NCBI GenBank assembly: GCA_963597395.1
Contig: CAVBPX010000077.1
Location: 1-9,842, forward strand
Length of the DNA: 9,842 nucleotides
Source: Hallerella sp963597395
Lineage (GTDB): Bacteria > Fibrobacterota > Fibrobacteria > Fibrobacterales > Fibrobacteraceae
Reading direction: 5' to 3'
A program made the position numbers and the translations under genes. Shown in pieces: positions 5,904-9,842 of this stretch. The first letter of the stretch is position 1. Each line of letters opens with the position of its first letter. The notes below the pieces were generated by a model. It saw nothing but the letters and a program-made list of their open reading frames with translations, made no database searches and was not told the DNA's origin.

Positions 5904-6563
5904 ATGAAAATCGCGGGAGTCCTGTTTGACCTTTACGGCACGCTGTTCACATACGGCAATATGTCCAGGGCGTTTTCGCTTTGGCACCAGGACCTCGCAA
6001 AGGCCTTGAAAAAGCTCGGCGTTTCGACGTCCGGAAAACAGGTCGGCAAACGCTGCAAGCACTTTTTTTCGGAAGAAATTCCGGAGAACGAACGTTTTAC
6101 CGAATACGAGACGCGGCTCGGAATTCTCGCAACGCTTTACGGCAAGGAGCCGCCCTACAACTGGATAAAGCATACCGCGGCCGTTTCGATGAACCGTTGG
6201 CAAAGCCTCATTCCCGTTCACCCGGAAACGCGTTCGCTTTTAAAATTCCTCCGCGAAAAGCATTGCAGGGTCGGCGTCATCTCGAACTTCCAGCACGCAC
6301 CTCACGTGCGAAAGGTTCTCCGTCGGCACAAGCTTTTGCAGATGCTCGACACGGTCATCATTTCGGGAGACGTCCACGTCAAGAAGCCCGACCCGAAAAT
6401 TTTCGAGATTGCGCTGGAACGGCTCGGGACAAGGCCCGAAGAGACGCTCTTTGTGGGCGACGACCCGGAGCGTGACATCCGCGGCGCGGCTTCGGTCGGC
6501 ATGCAGACGCGGCTCTTTCAAAACGGAGCCTCCCTGTTCGAACTTTTGAAAGAGGACTTTTGA
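5904..6563 (+). CDS. HAD-family hydrolase (haloacid-dehalogenase-like, probable phosphatase)
   Basis: The product has 219 residues and begins 6 bases after the Dabb stop; the upstream ribosome site is weak, consistent with coupling. Motif I is FDLYGTLF with nucleophile D9. The second acidic position is Tyr11, as in the FDxYGTL variant typical of L-2-haloacid dehalogenases and some relatives, rather than the DxD of standard phosphatases. Motif II is GVISNF (S127), motif III is VKKPDP (K160/K161), and motif IV is FVGDDPERDIRGA (D186, D187, D191). An alpha-helical cap lies between motifs I and II (about residues 18-105), giving a C1-type cap. Neighbours in sugar metabolism favour a phosphatase on a sugar phosphate, whereas motif I favours a dehalogenase-like mechanism. 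The substrate is unknown. Confidence 0.9.
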   Translation: MKIAGVLFDLYGTLFTYGNMSRAFSLWHQDLAKALKKLGVSTSGKQVGKRCKHFFSEEIPENERFTEYETRLGILATLYGKEPPYNWIKHTAAVSMNRWQSLIPVHPETRSLLKFLREKHCRVGVISNFQHAPHVRKVLRRHKLLQMLDTVIISGDVHVKKPDPKIFEIALERLGTRPEETLFVGDDPERDIRGAASVGMQTRLFQNGASLFELLKEDF

Positions 6564-7729
6564 TGAGCCTCTTTTCGCGCGCCCAAAGTCCTTTTCGCCT
6601 CATCGGAAAAAGCGACGCCGAAATTCAGAAGAAGCGGGAAGAATGCCTTCGGAGCCTTTTTGCGGGCGATGCGTCCGAGGAGCGAATCTGTTTTCCGTTT
6701 GAAGACATGCTCTACATCGTTGACATCGGGCATTCGGATATTCGCAGCGAGGGCATGAGCTACGGAATGTTTATCGCGGCGAGCCTCGGGCAGTACGAAC
6801 GGTTCGTTTCGCTCTGGAAATTCTCCAAAAAATTTTTGAAAAATTTGGACGGAGAACATGCGCCCTACTTTGCATGGCAAGTCGGAATTTTGGGCGCGAA
6901 AGGACCTTTTCCAAAGCTCGACCCGGGCGCGGCTCCCGACGGCGAGGAATATTTTGCGGCGGCTCTTCTCGTTGCATGGAAAAAGTTCGGCGAAAAAAAG
7001 TTCCGCGATGAAGCGTGCGAGCTTCTAAACGCGATGGCGCACAAAAAAACGGTCGGAAGCGTCCGTGCCATGTTCAGTCCCGAAAATTTTCTCGTCCGGT
7101 TTTCGCCCGTCGCCGGGAACGATTTTACGGACCCGAGCTACCACACCCTCGCCTTTTACAGGCTCTTTGCAAAAGAAACGGGAGACGCCTTTTGGGAAAG
7201 CGCCTACCGTCAAAGCCTCGCCTTTTTAAAACGCGCGATTCATCCCGAAACGGGGCTTGCGCCCGACTACGCGGAATTTGATGGTTCCCCGAAGCACACC
7301 GAATTTTTCCCGACGAGCGAATGTTTTAGCGGGGACGCCTGGAGGGTGGCCCTGAACCTTTCCCTCGACTTTACATGGGAAATTCCGGGCGTATGCGAAG
7401 CGGTGCGCAAAGACGCCAAGCGCTTTGAACGGGAATCCGTCCGAAAGCTCCTCCGATTTTTTGAAAGCCGAAGGCCCTACAAGGCGGACTACCGAACGGA
7501 CGGTAGCGAATATCCAAAGCATCCAAGGACCGTCACACCGGGCCTTTCCGCGATGAACGCCGCCGCCACGGTCGCGCTCGACTTGAGCGACCCGCAAGAC
7601 ATGGCACTAGCAAGACCCTTTCTTTCGGCGTTCTGGGAAACTCCCGTCCCGCGCGGAAAGTGGCGCTACTACGACGGAATGCTCTACACGCTCGGACTTC
7701 TTGCGCTGAGCGGAACCGACATTCAGTGA
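6563..7729 (+). CDS. GH8 enzyme, probable reducing-end xylose-releasing exo-oligoxylanase
   Basis: The product has 388 residues. ATG at 6563 overlaps the HAD stop (TGATG) and follows AGAGG by 7 bases; a TTG one codon earlier is unlikely. It matches glycoside hydrolase family 8: DIRSEGMSYGMFIA (residues 59-72, probable acid E63), YFAWQ (102-106), DGEEYFAAALL (126-136), NDFTDPSYH (186-194), GLAPDYAEFDG (231-241), SGDAWRVALN (256-265, probable base D258), GLSAMNAAAT (327-336) and a closing RYYDGMLYTLGLLALSG. These segments resemble the Rex branch (EC 3.2.1.156), which removes xylose from the reducing end of xylo-oligosaccharides, more than GH8 endoglucanases. No signal peptide is visible, so it would act in the cytoplasm on imported oligosaccharides. 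It is the last gene of the five-gene cluster. Confidence 0.9.
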   Translation: MSLFSRAQSPFRLIGKSDAEIQKKREECLRSLFAGDASEERICFPFEDMLYIVDIGHSDIRSEGMSYGMFIAASLGQYERFVSLWKFSKKFLKNLDGEHAPYFAWQVGILGAKGPFPKLDPGAAPDGEEYFAAALLVAWKKFGEKKFRDEACELLNAMAHKKTVGSVRAMFSPENFLVRFSPVAGNDFTDPSYHTLAFYRLFAKETGDAFWESAYRQSLAFLKRAIHPETGLAPDYAEFDGSPKHTEFFPTSECFSGDAWRVALNLSLDFTWEIPGVCEAVRKDAKRFERESVRKLLRFFESRRPYKADYRTDGSEYPKHPRTVTPGLSAMNAAATVALDLSDPQDMALARPFLSAFWETPVPRGKWRYYDGMLYTLGLLALSGTDIQ

Positions 7730-8559
7730 TTTTCGATTTTTTGCGGATCGAGCGAAAGGAGGCGCGCAAGGCGCTCCGCAAAAGGCTGCGCCCACAAGCG
7801 CTCCGGAGCGACGCGGCTCCTTGTTTTGGCCGTGAATTCCTCGTAGCTCAAAAACATGAGCTTTCCCAGTCGGGCGTCCCAAAGCGTCCACAGGGACTTC
7901 CACGCAAAGCCTCCGCTCTTTCCCATCTTCGGAAAAATTTTTACGGAGACGAAAACGGGGAGCGTCAAATAGCGGACGTTGTAGCGCTTTGAAATTTGAA
8001 AGAGGGCCGCGCGGAGGGAATCGGGAACGCTCCTGTCAAAAGCGGAAAGGACGGTCGGATCCCCGGCCCGGGACTTCCACGGAGACGCATCCGAAAGTTT
8101 TAGGCCATCCGCAAGCGGCTCGCGGAGAACCTTTTCGAGAGCCTCCCGCGCCCACAGGGAATCCGCATCCGGAATGCGGAGGCCTTCGAGCATCTGCTCG
8201 TGCCGCATTTTCGGGAACCTTTTTTCGAGCAGGGAATCCTCAAAGTGCGCCAGGTCAAAGTCAACGGCGTCCGCGCTAAAGCTGTGACAGATCTTGCTTT
8301 CTTCCGGACATTCGGCGAGGACTTTCGCCGCGGGAAAGCTTCCGAGGGTCGATGCGCTTTCCCAAAGTTTCGAGAACTCCGGGTTGATTTCCGCAAAGCC
8401 CTTTTCGTCAAAAATTTCCAGTTCCATTTCGCCGCGCTCGCCGCATTCCGAGCATTCCGAATCTCCGGACGCGTCTCCAGCCGAGCGGTTCCCTGCACAG
8501 GACAAAAGAAAAAAGCAGAACAGGATGAGGGAGCATTTGAGTGTTTTAACGGGCATCAT
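7723..8559 (-). CDS. Predicted lipoprotein of unknown function
   Basis: The product has 278 residues. It starts MMPVKTLKCS, followed by a hydrophobic stretch and LLSC, a lipobox with C21 as the lipidation site. A second ATG at 8556 is an equally good start, and neither has a strong ribosome site. The mature N terminus is acidic and flexible, with a CSEC pair (C36, C39) and a further C84/C91 pair. The C-terminal half (about residues 180-265) looks folded: ISKRYNVRYLTLPVFVSVKI, SGGFAWKSLWTLWDARLGKLMFLSYEEF, then WAQPFAERLARLL. It is presumably anchored in the outer or inner membrane facing the periplasm. It is convergent with the GH8 gene, the two stops overlapping by 7 bases. I do not recognise the family and assign no function. 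Confidence 0.78.
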   Translation of the reverse strand: MMPVKTLKCSLILFCFFLLSCAGNRSAGDASGDSECSECGERGEMELEIFDEKGFAEINPEFSKLWESASTLGSFPAAKVLAECPEESKICHSFSADAVDFDLAHFEDSLLEKRFPKMRHEQMLEGLRIPDADSLWAREALEKVLREPLADGLKLSDASPWKSRAGDPTVLSAFDRSVPDSLRAALFQISKRYNVRYLTLPVFVSVKIFPKMGKSGGFAWKSLWTLWDARLGKLMFLSYEEFTAKTRSRVAPERLWAQPFAERLARLLSLDPQKIENH

Positions 8560-8604
8560 GCTTTAAAAATGCTAAATTTGCGTCCGATTAGCAAGGAGTT
8601 CAGC

Positions 8605-9705
8605 ATGAGTCTTAAATGCGGAATCGTCGGCCTTCCGAATGTCGGCAAAAGTACCATCTTTAACGCCATCACCAACGCGGGCGCGGAAGCGGCCAACTAT
8701 CCCTTCTGTACCATCGAACCGAACGTCGGCATGGTGAGCGTTCCCGACAGCCGCCTGAACGAACTTGTAAACGTCTATCATCCCAAATCCATCGTCCCCG
8801 CCGTAACGGAATTTGTCGATATTGCGGGTCTCGTCAAGGGAGCAAGCAAGGGCGAAGGTCTCGGAAACCAGTTCCTGACGCACATCCGCGAATGCAACGC
8901 CATTATGGAAGTCGTCCGGTGCTTTGACGACGAAGACATTACGCACGTTCTCGGTTCCGTCGATCCGGTCCGCGACATCGACATCATCGAAACGGAACTG
9001 ATTCTGAAGGACCTCGATTCCGTCGAAAAGCGCTATGCAAACGAAAACAAGGCGGCCCGCACCGGAAACGCCAAGGCCAAGGAAAACGCGGCGGCCTGCG
9101 AAATTTTAAAAGCGGGCCTCGAATCCGGAAAAAGCGCAAGGGAATTTATCGGTAAGAACGGCGACGCCCTCGACGCGGTAGTCCAGGACCTCGCGCTTCT
9201 CACGGCAAAGCCCCTCTTCTATTGCGCAAACATCCGCGAAGAAGACTTGGGCAAGGGAAACGCCTACGTAACGGCCCTTGAGGAATTCGCCAAAAAGCAG
9301 GGCGCATCCGTCGTCGTCATCAGCGGAAAAATCGAAGAGGAACTTTCCAAGATGGAACCCGCCGACAAGGAAGAATTTTTGAAGGACCTCGGCATGAAGG
9401 AATCCGGCCTCGATTCCGTCGTCCGCGAAGGCTACCGCATTCTCGGGCTTTCCACGTTCTTTACCGCCGGCGAAAAGGAATGCCGCGCGTGGACCTTTAC
9501 GGCGGGTTCAAAGGCTCCCCAGTGCGCAGGAGTCATCCATTCGGACTTCGAAAAGGGATTCATCCGCGCCGAAACGCTCAGCTTCGAGGACTTCCGCAAA
9601 TACGGTTCCTGGAACGCGGCCAAGGAAGCGGGCGTCGTCCGGACCGAAGGCAAGGACTACGTTGTCAAGGACGGCGACATCATGTACTACCTCTTCAACG
9701 TCTAG
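8605..9705 (+). CDS. ychF: Ribosome-binding P-loop ATPase/GTPase YchF (OLA1 family)
   Basis: The product has 366 residues, the usual length for the family (about 363). ATG at 8605 follows AAGGAG by 6 bases; the upstream open frame is only the antisense of the lipoprotein gene. G1 is GLPNVGKS (residues 9-16), G3 is DIAGLVKGASKGEGLGNQF (72-90), and G4 is the YchF-type NIRE (209-212) in place of NKxD, the change linked to ATP preference over GTP. A coiled-coil insertion spans about 125-190. The C-terminal TGS domain (about 281-364) includes FFTAGEKECRAWT and ends GKDYVVKDGDIMYYLFNV. YchF proteins bind ribosomes and influence translation and stress responses. It is separated by 45 bases from the divergent lipoprotein gene and appears to be its own transcription unit. 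Confidence 0.97.
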   Translation: MSLKCGIVGLPNVGKSTIFNAITNAGAEAANYPFCTIEPNVGMVSVPDSRLNELVNVYHPKSIVPAVTEFVDIAGLVKGASKGEGLGNQFLTHIRECNAIMEVVRCFDDEDITHVLGSVDPVRDIDIIETELILKDLDSVEKRYANENKAARTGNAKAKENAAACEILKAGLESGKSAREFIGKNGDALDAVVQDLALLTAKPLFYCANIREEDLGKGNAYVTALEEFAKKQGASVVVISGKIEEELSKMEPADKEEFLKDLGMKESGLDSVVREGYRILGLSTFFTAGEKECRAWTFTAGSKAPQCAGVIHSDFEKGFIRAETLSFEDFRKYGSWNAAKEAGVVRTEGKDYVVKDGDIMYYLFNV

Positions 9706-9779
9706 CTTCGAAAGTAAAGTCTAAAGTCTTTAGGTCACCTCTAAAAACTCATTTTCAAAAATTTGGTTGCGACACTTCG

Positions 9780-9842
9780 CGCTGGCAGTCATTCAAAGTG
9801 CCGAATACATCCAGTATTCGCCACTTTTCATTCCTGCCATCG
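9780..9842. repeat. Long imperfect palindrome, cut by the window end
   Basis: Centred on base 9811, CGAATAC (9802-9808) pairs with GTATTCG (9814-9820) around loop ATCCA. After one C/C mismatch AAAGTG (9795-9800) pairs with CACTTT (9822-9827). After a partly paired stretch TGGCAG (9783-9788) pairs with CTGCCA (9834-9839). CG at 9780-9781 still pairs with CG at 9841-9842, so the palindrome probably continues outside the window. It starts about 75 bases after the ychF stop and could terminate that transcript, but no T-run is visible. An interspersed inverted repeat or MITE-like unit is the better guess. Confidence 0.7.

Noticed and set aside
7727..7760. CGAT...ATCG hairpin with T-run after the GH8 gene as a terminator
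   Set aside because: The stem is only four pairs, the T-run is in the loop, and the region codes for the lipoprotein C terminus.
8200..8604. N-terminal extension of ychF to 8200
   Set aside because: It lies antisense to the lipoprotein gene, gives no family-like sequence, and the ATG at 8605 has a strong ribosome site and yields the normal YchF length.
9718..9735. CTAAA-GTC-TTTAG hairpin after ychF as a terminator
   Set aside because: The stem is only 5 AT-rich pairs and no T-run follows.

Overview
The window most likely comes from Fibrobacter or a close relative in the Fibrobacterota. The main evidence is a protein ending in the FISUMP domain (the 'Fibrobacter succinogenes major paralogous' domain). 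A cellulolytic or xylanolytic bacterium also fits the family 8 glycoside hydrolase, and the gaps are packed with interspersed repeats and pyrimidine-rich tracts of the kind I associate with Fibrobacter. This assignment rests on family knowledge and was not searched.

Left part (1-2506). A repeat-rich edge is followed by two minus-strand genes. A small P-loop NTPase-like protein of unknown role (1845-1351) lies upstream of a FISUMP-domain lipoprotein gene (1332-156). The lipoprotein gene is broken in this copy: an amber codon interrupts the signal peptide and a frameshift follows about 100 bases later. Its middle section has four exact-period 21-residue cysteine repeats. The pair is bracketed by near-identical repeat blocks in the same orientation (from base 53 and from base 2240). 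About 660 bases without a gene (1846-2506) hold two or more repeat families and hairpins.

Middle part (2507-7729). Five plus-strand genes are packed as one probable operon. They encode a DnaG-like/DnaB-like fusion protein (zinc finger, primase core with TOPRIM, RecA-like ATPase) whose catalytic motifs are partly lost; a GT4-type glycosyltransferase; a Dabb-domain protein; a HAD-family hydrolase; and a cytoplasmic GH8 enzyme closest to reducing-end xylose-releasing exo-oligoxylanases. Most junctions are ATGA or TGATG overlaps, which suggests translational coupling. The last four genes look like carbohydrate metabolism, and why a primase-helicase-like protein leads them is unclear.

Right part (7723-9842). 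A lipoprotein of unknown function runs convergently and overlaps the GH8 stop by 7 bases. Divergent from it, 45 bases away, is ychF, a conserved ribosome-associated P-loop ATPase/GTPase. After ychF the window ends in a long imperfect palindrome cut by the window edge, probably another interspersed repeat.

The best candidate for something undescribed is the degenerate primase-helicase fusion and its coupling to sugar enzymes. The broken, repeat-bracketed FISUMP/P-loop pair comes next. I see no tRNA, rRNA, CRISPR array, transposase or phage structural gene.
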